Source: Kazachstania africana CBS 2517
Lineage: Eukaryota > Ascomycota > Saccharomycetes > Saccharomycetales > Saccharomycetaceae
Direction: 5' to 3'
NCBI RefSeq assembly: GCF_000304475.1
Contig: NC_018940.1
Span: 1 to 64,000 of the forward strand
Length of the DNA stretch: 64,000 nucleotides
Below, one piece after another: positions 32,691 through 42,493 of the stretch (position 1 is its first letter; every line of letters begins with the position of its first letter). Made by a program: the position numbers and the translations under genes. Under the pieces are notes generated by a model, which worked only from the letters and a program-made list of their open reading frames with translations, ran no database searches and was not told the origin of the DNA.

Positions 32691-34415
32691 AAAGTAAGAT
32701 CGAGAATTTGAAAATACGTCGAAGCATAGATTTAGCGGGTCTCGACTGACTGTAAACAGTTTGCAATTAGCCCAGTTCCCTTTGCCAGACAAAAAAACCG
32801 TTTTCTTAATGTATTTTTCACGTAATTGCGTATCAGTTACTGAAGCATGTAATAAAATCTCGACCGAAAAAGGAAATGGTGCAACAAAATAGCAGTGAAA
32901 GAGCTAAGAATAACCTTATAAAGTTTAAAAAAGCGGAAAAACTCATTATTTCACTTTAACTTTTGTTTTTAGGAGACTGACCCGTATAACACAAAGGATT
33001 GAAGAAGAATGTAGTATGAAGATTTTTCCCAGTAAATACTCTGCACTACGGCTCTTCTTGCTGATATGTCTTGCATTAAGCTGACAAAAAAGAAAAGAAA
33101 AAAAAAATGAATTACCTCGTATCAATGAGGCTGGAGAGCTGGTGAGACGTCCTGAGTACAGTAAAATAACTTAAACATTTCTTCTGATCAGTATTTTGCG
33201 TGCAAAAAATGTTCGTCACGACTTCTATGGTACCTAAATAAAGAATACCCCCACAACTCATTGTTATTACGTTGAAGTTGAAGGTCTGCTCACAGTAAAG
33301 ATGAACTAGCCAAGTTTCGTTTCAGCTTCCATATTATTGAGCGTGCCTACATCAAAATGGCATCTTGAAATTTGAGAGGTTTTGCCGTGCCAATTCGTTT
33401 TCAAAGCGTCTTTGCCGAGAAACTTTTTCAGCTTCTTTATGTGGGCACGCTGTCACTGATCTTTCTGCAAGAGATGTGCTAACGTTATAATTCCACAACA
33501 GTGAGCACCCACGGACGTACTAAAAAAGTAGTGTTTTTTTCACTAACTTGCTCTTCGTAGTGAATTCTGGAATTCTCACAATTGGCGTGAAGAAAAGATG
33601 CTTTTTTCCGGTAGAATGTTGAATTATGTAAATTAATTGAGATCTACGAATAATAATAGGATATTTCATACTTTTCATGATATTGTTGGAGATCTTTAGA
33701 TTTTATTAGAGAAATTGGGTTTTTATCTTAGAAAAAGAATTGGCTTGTATTTAATATAGTATTTTAAGTCCATCATTACGGGGCAAAAAAATACAATTCC
33801 ACGAATGAAGATCAGCACGATGCTCCGCATATTTATATATAGTTATTTGGGAGAAAATCGTCAGAGCAGCAATTGGACACTCTGAGTAGAATCTGCATTG
33901 CATACAACTAACCATATGTAAAACTTCTGCAGTTTTTGAAACCCTTTTTTTGTGCAGAAAAAACCAGGTTACTTCTTCGTATGTAAGAGAAACTTAAAAG
34001 AAAATTAAGAATCAAAATACTCTTATAAAGTTGCCTCGTATTTACTTGCACTTATAAAAATTCTGGTTTTGCTTCCCATTTATCTTCATTTTAAACCACG
34101 TGTATTGATCTAGCCGGCAGCCAGCGATGGTATTGTTTTTTTATGTACACCAGCTCAAAAAGCACAGAATCAGGGCAATTTTGCTACTGTATTTCTCTTT
34201 TACTTCAGTAATAACTGGATTGAAGAATAAACCAAAGTTCTTTAATTCATTTTCACTATAACAGTCGACCTATATTGTGTACACTTCGTTGTGAAGGAGC
34301 TTCTCATACAAAATACTTTGGCTCCTGAAGCGTTAGTACTGTTAGACAGTTTCTTAATTTGAGTAGTGCCTTTTAAGAAGATATTAATATCCATTGGGGG
34401 ACATTTTGTACTGCA
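32691..34415. other. Intergenic, nothing recognised
   Basis: About 1.7 kb of AT-rich DNA with no ATG-started frame over 60 codons, no tRNA and no recognisable LTR. One CACGTG motif lies at 34097-34102. The length is unusual for the core part of this chromosome. Confidence 0.45.
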
Positions 34416-35579
34416 ATGGATTTGTATCAACACAATTTCTCTAACGTTGAAGATACATTTATACAAATAACAGCAAATGGAGATGATATGGAGGGAGGTC
34501 TCACTGGCCGTAAGCATGGGGAAGATGATGATGAAAATGATAGTGATTCCAAAATAACTCGGTTCTTACAAACTGATCACTTTCAATCTAAAATAGGGAG
34601 CAGAAGTGACTCTCTTAGTCATTCAATAGTACAGGAGTCAGGACGCAGTCCGACCAGACTATCAATTTCTAACAATTCAGACTGCGGTAGTATAAGAGCA
34701 AAACAGACTAGAAAAAAGTGGAAAGAAGATGAAGATATTGTCTTCCTTGATATAGTGTTGAAACAATCACAACTGTTGACTTTTGTTGAATACTTCAAGC
34801 CAATGAAAAATTTTTGGGCTCATGTTTCAAAAGTGCTAAAAAATGAGCACAATTATAAAAGAAACGGGAGACAGTGTCACGATAGATTCAAAGTTCTTTA
34901 TAATAAGGCGGTCAAACTTAAAGCTTATTCTAATCTAACATTAGGGGAACCTCATAAAAAAAAGGATCTTACAGGACTGCAGACTCTGTTGATACTGCTA
35001 TTAGAAACATTTTCTTTCCATAACGGAAATATAATATTAAGATCACAGGACACCTCAAACTCAGATTCTCGTAGTATTTTGGACAATAGCAGTGGAAATG
35101 GCAGTGAAAATTTCAAAAGTAGTTTGAAAAATGGGCACCACTCTGTAAAGGACGCAGTCATTTATGACAATTTTCCAGATTTTTCAATAAAGCATCAACA
35201 CTCTACCTTAGATGCTTTCCCTTCCGTTAGTGCTTCTACAGTTGATTCAGATTTTATAGTACCCCATGATAATCGAACAGAAGCATCACAACATATAAAA
35301 TTTGAAGGTCCATCTTTCATACACTCATCAAACAAACAATACATCGATAGTTTATTTCAACCATTATTTTCAGTTGTTGGAGGATTGAAAGAACAAATAG
35401 ATGCGTTACAAATGCAAATTAATTCAGTGGGATCTGAGATGCATCTCGCCAAAATTAGTGCACATTCCCTACAGAATGCATCGCAGGGTCAAAGGAATAT
35501 GATACATGAGGTGTACTCCATGATTAGAACAATCGGAGGACATACAGAAGGTGAAGATGGGCAGCAAAATGACAATTGA
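34416..35579 (+). CDS. Putative DNA-binding protein with a Myb/SANT (trihelix-like) domain
   Basis: 387 residues from a clear ATG. Residues about 103-170 form a Myb/SANT-like domain: a start KKWKEDEDIVFLDIV, a central Trp (NFWAHVSKVLK) and the third helix GRQCHDRFKVLYNKAVKLK, as in trihelix-type (Myb_DNA-bind_4) proteins. The rest is low in complexity: acidic and Ser-rich before the domain, Ser/Asn-rich after it, and a short coiled-coil-like tail near 315-370 (LKEQIDALQMQI). It is likely a nuclear, sequence-specific DNA-binding protein that may dimerise through the tail. I cannot assign an S. cerevisiae orthologue, and the place between YVH1 and URB1 does not point to one. It could be a gene lost in S. 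cerevisiae. Confidence 0.75.
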   Translation: MDLYQHNFSNVEDTFIQITANGDDMEGGLTGRKHGEDDDENDSDSKITRFLQTDHFQSKIGSRSDSLSHSIVQESGRSPTRLSISNNSDCGSIRAKQTRKKWKEDEDIVFLDIVLKQSQLLTFVEYFKPMKNFWAHVSKVLKNEHNYKRNGRQCHDRFKVLYNKAVKLKAYSNLTLGEPHKKKDLTGLQTLLILLLETFSFHNGNIILRSQDTSNSDSRSILDNSSGNGSENFKSSLKNGHHSVKDAVIYDNFPDFSIKHQHSTLDAFPSVSASTVDSDFIVPHDNRTEASQHIKFEGPSFIHSSNKQYIDSLFQPLFSVVGGLKEQIDALQMQINSVGSEMHLAKISAHSLQNASQGQRNMIHEVYSMIRTIGGHTEGEDGQQNDN

Positions 35580-36456
35580 AACCTAGAAGACGAAGCTATG
35601 GCTTCTCTCATCTTTTTTTTTGCTGGAAATTATTTTGATTATCTAAACGATTTCTATTTAATCCAGTGTGTAGCCAGACACATGTCGATTAACAGAAATG
35701 CTACTGATAATCCCTTATTTGAGTACCATTATTAGTCCCATTTTGTTTGTACTAGCTAACTGATATCGAAATTGGGATGGTAACATGCCATGATTAGTGT
35801 TTTCATAAAAAAATTGTATTTTTGATTGGGAACTGAACGTAAGGACGGGCAAAAATAAATAAAATAGCATAGTTGCCGTACAATGTGTGGTAAACTTTAT
35901 TGGCTCATGTCGCAAGATTCTTCTGAAGTTTTTAATCTCTCTTAGTTCAGAAGAGAAGAATAATAAAATGAAAGAGCAGATAATCAAAAATATTTTCAAC
36001 TATGAAAAAAAAGTTATGAGCACAGAAATATTCAGGAGATGGCTTATTCCAGAAGGACCAGACTATAGAGTACACTTCCTTTTGGTTAAGTTCTGGTAAT
36101 CCGTGCATCATTAAGATAGCAAGAGGGGTGCTTCGAATGGGAATAACAGGTTTTGTTCCTAAAATGGTCAGTAGTGGTAGCGTCTAAAAATTCGTGCATT
36201 TTATTCTTGAATGATGTATATACTTTGATACCTGTATAACATATGATCACTGATTTGGTTCACTAATCAGAAAGCAAATTTTAACATTGTTCAGATTACA
36301 AACTTTATTATGCCAAGTTTTAAAGGATGTCGCCTCTTTTTTTTTTGGGAACCTCGATACCTTTTTTTTTGAACTTCATCCTTATAGCTCCAAAACGATA
36401 AGTTTTAAAATTTTTCTATTCGAAGTATATTTTACATAGGTTTGTATAATGATTTT
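35580..36456. other. Convergent intergenic region, nothing recognised
   Basis: Nearly 0.9 kb between the convergent Myb-like gene and URB1. Overlapping frames on both strands (35715-36099) start at TTG or GTG and show no similarity, so I do not call them. Two T runs at 36338-36345 and 36363-36372 may help terminate transcription. Confidence 0.45.
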
Positions 36457-39400
36457 CTATCTACGTATCCTCTTTGTAATACCTACTGTATCGTCTTCAC
36501 ACCATTTCCTTAATCTCTTTTGTGAATTAATGATATCGACATAACTGTTCAGTAATTCCTCATTATTTAACATTTCTTGTTCCAATAACAACTTTCTCTT
36601 CGTATTCATCCCGTTTACATTTCTCTCCAAATTCAAACTTGCTTCACCTAAGGAGTTCATAGTTGCGATTCCCCGCAATTCTAAATCGGCAATGGCCCCA
36701 TACCTTGTAATCAAAGAAGAGCCACCACCCTCAATTCGTTGTAAAATAAAGTAGATGGATTTGATTGCGGAACGCATCCGAGAGTTAAGGTATGGAAGAT
36801 TTAAGAGATTAAATAGCCACTCTATGATACCTTTGCTTTTTAGCAAATCTACGTCCGCTTTTGTCCTAATACCAGCTAAACCATCTAAGACCCACGATAG
36901 TTGGGAGTAATAGTTTTCGTAATTAGGGTCCTTATTCATTTGGGCTGTAAGCTCTTGCAACATTGGAATATCATTATGATACAGCGACGGTTTACTCAAA
37001 ACCCAACGGAATGCCTTTTCATAAAGCGGTGAACTAGGTTGTAACAATAAGGCTACTATTTTGGATGTAAACAGCCATATCAATGGAGGAATGGTAGTTT
37101 CATTATTTTCATTCTTCATAATTGTTAATTCTATTTTCTTCAACAATACCTTGAAGATGGATCCATCCTTAAAGGAGTGATTATCCTCCAAAGAGATAAG
37201 CATTTGATTTAAGAGGGTACTAGCGACTGAAGTAATATCACTATTATCATCCGATAGTGCACATACAATAAATTGGAATAATCCCGATGTTACCAACTTT
37301 TTCACATCAAACACGTACTTTATAGAAGAGTCTTCTTCCTTCAATGGTTTAACCAGTTCTTTGTTGTGAATAACCAGCAGAATTATAAATAATGGGTCAT
37401 AAATAGTTTTTAAAGCCTCGTTAGGAGAAAGTCTGCAGCTTTCTTTATAGTAATTTTCAAATAATTTACACCTCCCAACACAACTGGTAGATTCTTCTAG
37501 GTTAGGTAAGTGAGGACGTTCTAATTTGTAATTAGTAATTGAGTTTTCAATACCACATTTGCTCAATGAAAGAATATAGCCCTCTTTTTCTTGAGTCAGA
37601 AGCTTAATGTCCCCAATAAAATCAGACATTTCATCTTCCCCTGATTCGAGAAAATCCCATGTGTAGATATAATTAGTCCATGAAATGGAGATCTGCGATT
37701 CAATCGTTTCCAATATTTTCAATATCATTCTATCTTCAGCGGAAATTGAACCATTGTAAAATGTCATCAGCTTTTTCTGTATGACAGAATTGGAGTTTGA
37801 TTTGATATCCATGTAAAATAAAGTGAAAGTGAGGCTACCTGTTAGGAAGCGGAGATGGGAATCAGACTCAAGCCTATTTAAAACATTGTCTTCATTATTG
37901 AGCAAACATTGTAAGATATTGTCAGAATGAACGGAAGTTGGTTCTGCTGCTAATAATAACAGTAGGAAGTGGTTCAGAACATTTTGGTCTTTAACCCAAG
38001 GTCCATTTGCTACCACCTCCAATTGTGAGTTCAAAATATTTTTATTGACTATCTGGCAAACGTTTTGTTCTTCAATCAATTCTCTAAATTCTGAGAGGAT
38101 TGCAAGGTGCCTTTTAGATAGCTCAATTCGTTCCGAAAAAATCCTGGTGATGTATAGTGTCATTTTATTTAACCATTTCTTGATATGTTCACTTTCAAGA
38201 GAACCCATCAGACGAATGAAACGAATAACGGGAGCACTAAATTTACCTTCATATTCTGTTGTAATAAACATAGAAAAGCTCTCAACTTCATCATGAGTTA
38301 AGAGCTCTTTACCATGCGTACAAAATAACTCAATACAAAGGGCAAATGTACTATCAGAAAATGTTTTGTAGGACTCAAAACAATTTCTAACGACAACTGA
38401 AACAAAGGTTTTGATCCTTTCAGAATCGTTTGTTAAAACACTTGAAATTTTAGTTGCAGTTAATATCGAGATATTTGTCTCCTTTATAACTTCCAAAAAT
38501 TCTAATACCGAGTTCAATTCGAAATATGGAGATCGAAAGTAGGATTCAAGTAATGGAATATATCTTTTGTCTTTTACAACTCCAGCAAGGAAAGTTTCAC
38601 TCTTGAATGAACTGACCCTCTCAGTGTCTATGAATCTACCTAAACAAACGATTAAATCTTCAGAAGATTCATTGATGAAATCTTGGAACAAGTCGAAAGC
38701 CACTGTACCCTCTCTGTTTCCTTCGAACAATTGGGTAAAAATGGAAACTAATGTTTCTTGAGTGAAAGGAAATTTACTCTCGAGTAGTTTCATAACGTGG
38801 GATTCATTTAGACAGCCACAAACACTACTGACTAGGTTATGGTCGAAAAGATGACCTTTCTCCTTTCTCTCCAGTAACCAATTAAATAAGAATGCTTCCA
38901 CGTCTTTATCTATAGTTTTGTACACATCCTTGTAAACGTACATTAAGTTTTGTGCAACAAATGTACTCTTTTGATCGATTAAGTTATCACTACCATCAAC
39001 ATTCCTGAAGATATCCTTGTAAATTCTGGGGATCATAAACGTAGGAGATTCCTGAGATAAGCTATATACAGCAACCTTGGAAAGAAGCTCAATGATACTT
39101 GTTTTAAATTCCTTCGTAAATGATATCGACTGATCTTCCAATGAGGCTACGAGTCTGAATAATAAACCGGCTAAATCCAATTCATTAACTGGGACTCTTG
39201 AGACGGTGCTCATTTTTTGAAATGGCAGCTTGGTAATAAATTGGAAAAATGATGAGGCGACAATTGAATTCAGTAGCGGTTCCTCATTATTCATAGTGGA
39301 GTTTTCAAATTCCTCGAAGTTCAGAGATGCTTCAATATCTTCCTTGGATACGCCTTCCAAAAACTCACTAAAGAGTTTTTTAATGCTACGATATGGTTCT

Positions 39401-41562
39401 CCAATTATATGCATGTTCCTTAAGAATATACATATCCATTTAGATAATAAGTCAAAAGGCTCGCCTGCCTTCTTCTCAACATATTTCCACTGTTCAGCTA
39501 TAACCATGATAAATGGAGATATATTTTCAAAATTCTGAGCCATATCAACATATTTGTAAGGTGCCCTTATGCAACGAGAAATACTTTGGTCAAGTAAATC
39601 CCAGAGACATTTTAGATCTACAGGTTCTTCCTCTGTCGTCATGGACATAATGACCTGCAAACTATTTATTATAGCCATTATTGGAGATGCGGTGAGATCA
39701 GAACTGAATATTGCCGTACCATGTAATAGGCGATCTAGCAGAGTGCTTATTTTAAAGGAAGTTACATTTGAAGAGTTGCTAGAAGAGGCAAATTTCAAAA
39801 GCGAACTAAATAGCGAGTTATCACCCTTTGAAGAGTTCCACCATTTACTTTGACTGTCGTTGAACTCTTGAAATTGTAAGAAATTGTCTAGCATAGCTAG
39901 ATTAAGACCGGATAACGAGTCCATCTGCATGATATCAATGTAAATATTAGAAGATGGTAACGTCACAGAAAAATAATTTGGGAAGCTTGTACTAAAATAT
40001 TTTAGTATCATAGTTATAGACAGTGGTAATATCTTATTTTCTTTGTTGTTCTCATGCACCTGAGCTAATGCTGTAGCGAAGACGTTTAAATCTGGGAGGT
40101 TTTCCAAAAATGAGTTGCTTAGTATAGCTTTGGCAGATATCCATCCTTTACGATCATAGAGTGCCAATACTTTTTCAAATTTTTGGAAGCCAAATATAAT
40201 TAATTGACAGCATAATTGTCTTATAAGCAAAGATTCATGTTGAAGACATTTGGTTAAGGCACTCTTTGTCAATATAGATGGGAAAATATTCTCAATTACT
40301 AAATCTCTGGAAGGAACTATGTCCACGTCTATTTTTTCCATGAATTCTGGTATATCTAACCTTATGATTCTGCCAAGCAATAATGTAGAACCTATCCAAT
40401 AAGAAGTTACTCTTGGATCATGGGGACCTAATGAGGACAAATATGTGCAGTATGGGGCAACTAATTCTGGAACTGCTGCAAGAACTTTGATAACTGTCGA
40501 CGATTGCATATCGTCCTCCCATGGTTTGAACATTCTTAGCATGTTGAACAGTAATTTGTTATGTATTTGAAACTCTTTTTGATTTATCTTTACTAAAGCA
40601 CCCGTATTGACATGACTCTCTGGGGATTCTTTATACCAGACGCAGCTATCTGGAAATGCGACAGATGTTTCTGGAACACTTCCGTATAACACGAAAAAGT
40701 CATTCACCTTCTTAACTAGCTCTTTATTTTGAGAATTGTAAAAAGAATGAATCTTAGAGAGAGCCAATTCATTTAGAATTTTGGTTTTGGTCATCTTTTT
40801 GAATAATTTTTCTTTGAGAATATTGTCAACGAAAACTGTCATGGTCTCCTGCACTGTCTCAACAGAGTCCACTTTATCCATATATTTGAACCAGGCACCC
40901 ATTATCTTGAAATTGCTAGTTAATAAATCTTTTCTTAGGAGGGAGGGAGTACCTTTGATTAAAATCATCCAGAATTCGAGAAAAAAACATCTGATTGATT
41001 TATCTTGCCTTTCCTTTTTATCCCTCAGCCCTTCTAATTCTGATTTGGTTGGTGTTAAAATCCTTGGAATACCTGAGAGACTTAGATCAAAGTAGGCAAT
41101 AAAATCTTCAATGTGTCTTGAATTGTCGAAAAGAATCATTTCTTTCATTAATTTGAGAATGGGAATTGTAATTTGTCTACGAGAGTTATTGATACCTCTA
41201 TAAAAAACTTTTGTGTAACTGGAGAGAAATAGCTTGATCATACTATTGCCAAATTCTATAAGACTTGCATCGGAGTTTAACACCAGCAATGTCCTGTAAA
41301 GCATATTTGTACTCTGCGCAAATTTGTAATGATTGTTGGTTTCCGCATAATAAGACCATGATTGAATAATTTGGCTGCTAAACCCTTTTCTGAAAAACTG
41401 AATAATGTCATTAAAGTCTTTAGATTCTGACTGATCTTCCAAAGTTTTCAAAATAGCTTCTAGACTATCGAGTATACCATTATCTACCTCATGTGAGTTA
41501 TATTTGCTCTTTTTTTTGTTGACTTTATGGTCCTCAGTACTTGCTGAACGATCCGTAATCAT
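36457..41562 (-). CDS. URB1: Nucleolar pre-60S factor Urb1 (Npa1)
   Basis: A 1701-residue, mostly alpha-helical protein (S. cerevisiae Urb1/Npa1 has 1764) with the family's N-terminal region (conserved stretches around residues 50-330) and a basic C-terminal end (KRIRR). It acts in the nucleolus in the earliest pre-60S particles, with Npa2, Rsa3, Nop8 and Dbp6, and is needed for 25S and 5.8S rRNA formation. No enzyme motif is expected. RRPE and PAC elements lie 70-105 bp upstream, matching the ribosome-biogenesis regulon. It is divergent from INA22, with a 229-bp shared promoter. S. cerevisiae YKL014C. Confidence 0.95.
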   Translation of the reverse strand: MITDRSASTEDHKVNKKKSKYNSHEVDNGILDSLEAILKTLEDQSESKDFNDIIQFFRKGFSSQIIQSWSYYAETNNHYKFAQSTNMLYRTLLVLNSDASLIEFGNSMIKLFLSSYTKVFYRGINNSRRQITIPILKLMKEMILFDNSRHIEDFIAYFDLSLSGIPRILTPTKSELEGLRDKKERQDKSIRCFFLEFWMILIKGTPSLLRKDLLTSNFKIMGAWFKYMDKVDSVETVQETMTVFVDNILKEKLFKKMTKTKILNELALSKIHSFYNSQNKELVKKVNDFFVLYGSVPETSVAFPDSCVWYKESPESHVNTGALVKINQKEFQIHNKLLFNMLRMFKPWEDDMQSSTVIKVLAAVPELVAPYCTYLSSLGPHDPRVTSYWIGSTLLLGRIIRLDIPEFMEKIDVDIVPSRDLVIENIFPSILTKSALTKCLQHESLLIRQLCCQLIIFGFQKFEKVLALYDRKGWISAKAILSNSFLENLPDLNVFATALAQVHENNKENKILPLSITMILKYFSTSFPNYFSVTLPSSNIYIDIMQMDSLSGLNLAMLDNFLQFQEFNDSQSKWWNSSKGDNSLFSSLLKFASSSNSSNVTSFKISTLLDRLLHGTAIFSSDLTASPIMAIINSLQVIMSMTTEEEPVDLKCLWDLLDQSISRCIRAPYKYVDMAQNFENISPFIMVIAEQWKYVEKKAGEPFDLLSKWICIFLRNMHIIGEPYRSIKKLFSEFLEGVSKEDIEASLNFEEFENSTMNNEEPLLNSIVASSFFQFITKLPFQKMSTVSRVPVNELDLAGLLFRLVASLEDQSISFTKEFKTSIIELLSKVAVYSLSQESPTFMIPRIYKDIFRNVDGSDNLIDQKSTFVAQNLMYVYKDVYKTIDKDVEAFLFNWLLERKEKGHLFDHNLVSSVCGCLNESHVMKLLESKFPFTQETLVSIFTQLFEGNREGTVAFDLFQDFINESSEDLIVCLGRFIDTERVSSFKSETFLAGVVKDKRYIPLLESYFRSPYFELNSVLEFLEVIKETNISILTATKISSVLTNDSERIKTFVSVVVRNCFESYKTFSDSTFALCIELFCTHGKELLTHDEVESFSMFITTEYEGKFSAPVIRFIRLMGSLESEHIKKWLNKMTLYITRIFSERIELSKRHLAILSEFRELIEEQNVCQIVNKNILNSQLEVVANGPWVKDQNVLNHFLLLLLAAEPTSVHSDNILQCLLNNEDNVLNRLESDSHLRFLTGSLTFTLFYMDIKSNSNSVIQKKLMTFYNGSISAEDRMILKILETIESQISISWTNYIYTWDFLESGEDEMSDFIGDIKLLTQEKEGYILSLSKCGIENSITNYKLERPHLPNLEESTSCVGRCKLFENYYKESCRLSPNEALKTIYDPLFIILLVIHNKELVKPLKEEDSSIKYVFDVKKLVTSGLFQFIVCALSDDNSDITSVASTLLNQMLISLEDNHSFKDGSIFKVLLKKIELTIMKNENNETTIPPLIWLFTSKIVALLLQPSSPLYEKAFRWVLSKPSLYHNDIPMLQELTAQMNKDPNYENYYSQLSWVLDGLAGIRTKADVDLLKSKGIIEWLFNLLNLPYLNSRMRSAIKSIYFILQRIEGGGSSLITRYGAIADLELRGIATMNSLGEASLNLERNVNGMNTKRKLLLEQEMLNNEELLNSYVDIINSQKRLRKWCEDDTVGITKRIRR

Positions 41563-41634
41563 ATTCTAATGTTGCCGATCGTTCTCTAAGGATGCACTAC
41601 TCGTCTCAATACCAACTATAGTGATCTTTGTATT

Positions 41635-41666
41635 CGAGATGAGATGAGATGAAGTTAAATTTTTCA
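41635..41666 (-). promoter_or_regulatory. PAC and RRPE elements of URB1
   Basis: A repeated GATGAGATGAGATGA tract (PAC-like, within 41635-41654) is followed by AAATTTTTCA (41657-41666), the reverse complement of the RRPE consensus TGAAAAATTT. The pair lies 73-104 bp upstream of the URB1 start and about 130 bp before INA22. The arrangement parallels that before YVH1. Confidence 0.8.
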
Positions 41667-41786
41667 AGAGAGACAACCTCCGTGCGACGCGATCATAATA
41701 CATTTTGATGGACATATACATAAAATTAAAGATACATATTGTAGTCGATGGTATTGGAACAGGATAATAACAGCTTGCTAAGTGGC

Positions 41787-41798
41787 ATGGAATGCTGA
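41787..41798 (+). promoter_or_regulatory. Minimal uORF overlapping the INA22 start codon
   Basis: An ATG five bases upstream of the INA22 start opens a three-codon frame (ATG GAA TGC TGA) in another phase; the INA22 ATG (41792-41794) lies inside it. Scanning ribosomes would meet this ATG first, so it may lower INA22 translation or force re-initiation. Confidence 0.5.
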
Positions 41799-42376
41799 CT
41801 GCTGCAACTAAAGTTTCGTCAACCTTGAGGGTGGTACAGCGTCGCTATGCTTCAGCTTTTTCTGTGAAAGGGATAAAAGTAGATCATTCACTTTGGAGAC
41901 CTCTAATTTGGGTAGTTCTGTTTGGATCAATGGTGTCTCATGTAATCGATGCAGAAAAAAGATTGGAGGACCTAGATAGGAGGTATAAGTTGAAAATTGA
42001 TAAGCTTAATACACTGGTACAGAGAGTCTCCGACAACGACTTCAAATTCAATGTAGATGAGGAATTGAAAATAGTGAATAAACTGTTTATGAAGAATCCA
42101 TCGAAACTCCGCCTAGTAGATATGAAAACAGATAAAGTAGTCTCAGATATAAGGGAAGAGTCGCTGGAAGATATTTGGAAGCAGATTCTACAGGAGGCTG
42201 AAGCCAGTAACGAGGGCGCAACATTGCATGACGCTACTGATATTGATATAGTATCAGATAATGGGAAACTAAAAATATTAAAGGCTCGAGAAAAGCAAGC
42301 AAGAGTAAGTTCTTCCAATAAATATGTCAGCAGCTCTGAACCGCTGCAAAAGATCGAGACTTCGAAATTTCTATAA
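41792..42376 (+). CDS. INA22: Mitochondrial F1Fo-ATP synthase assembly factor Ina22
   Basis: 194 residues. The N terminus (MLTAATKVSSTLRVVQRRYASA) is a mitochondrial presequence, followed by one membrane segment (about 36-52, LIWVVLFGSMVSHVI) and a charged coiled-coil domain facing the intermembrane space. Ina22 and Ina17 form the INAC complex that helps join the peripheral stalk to the F1 part of ATP synthase. Sequence alone could also fit Ina17, but the convergent neighbour DAL81 is the same as for INA22 in S. cerevisiae (YIR024C-YIR023W). A minimal uORF overlaps the start codon. The start gives a good presequence, so I keep it. Confidence 0.8.
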   Translation: MLTAATKVSSTLRVVQRRYASAFSVKGIKVDHSLWRPLIWVVLFGSMVSHVIDAEKRLEDLDRRYKLKIDKLNTLVQRVSDNDFKFNVDEELKIVNKLFMKNPSKLRLVDMKTDKVVSDIREESLEDIWKQILQEAEASNEGATLHDATDIDIVSDNGKLKILKAREKQARVSSSNKYVSSSEPLQKIETSKFL

Positions 42377-42493
42377 GTAATACTACATAAATATCCTGTA
42401 TATAAGTTGTTTATAACTACCTGTAATTATTTAAATTTAGATTAATTCTAATCGTCGAGCAGCAAGATTAATCAGTCCCAGGGGACTTGTTGT

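Noticed and set aside
32556..34102. CACGTG motifs as a possible centromere CDEI
   Set aside because: No CDEII-like AT block of the right size followed by a CDEIII-type TTCCGAA core was found near either motif.
35715..36099. Two overlapping ORFs between the Myb-like gene and URB1
   Set aside because: Their first codons are TTG and GTG, they overlap on opposite strands and resemble nothing.
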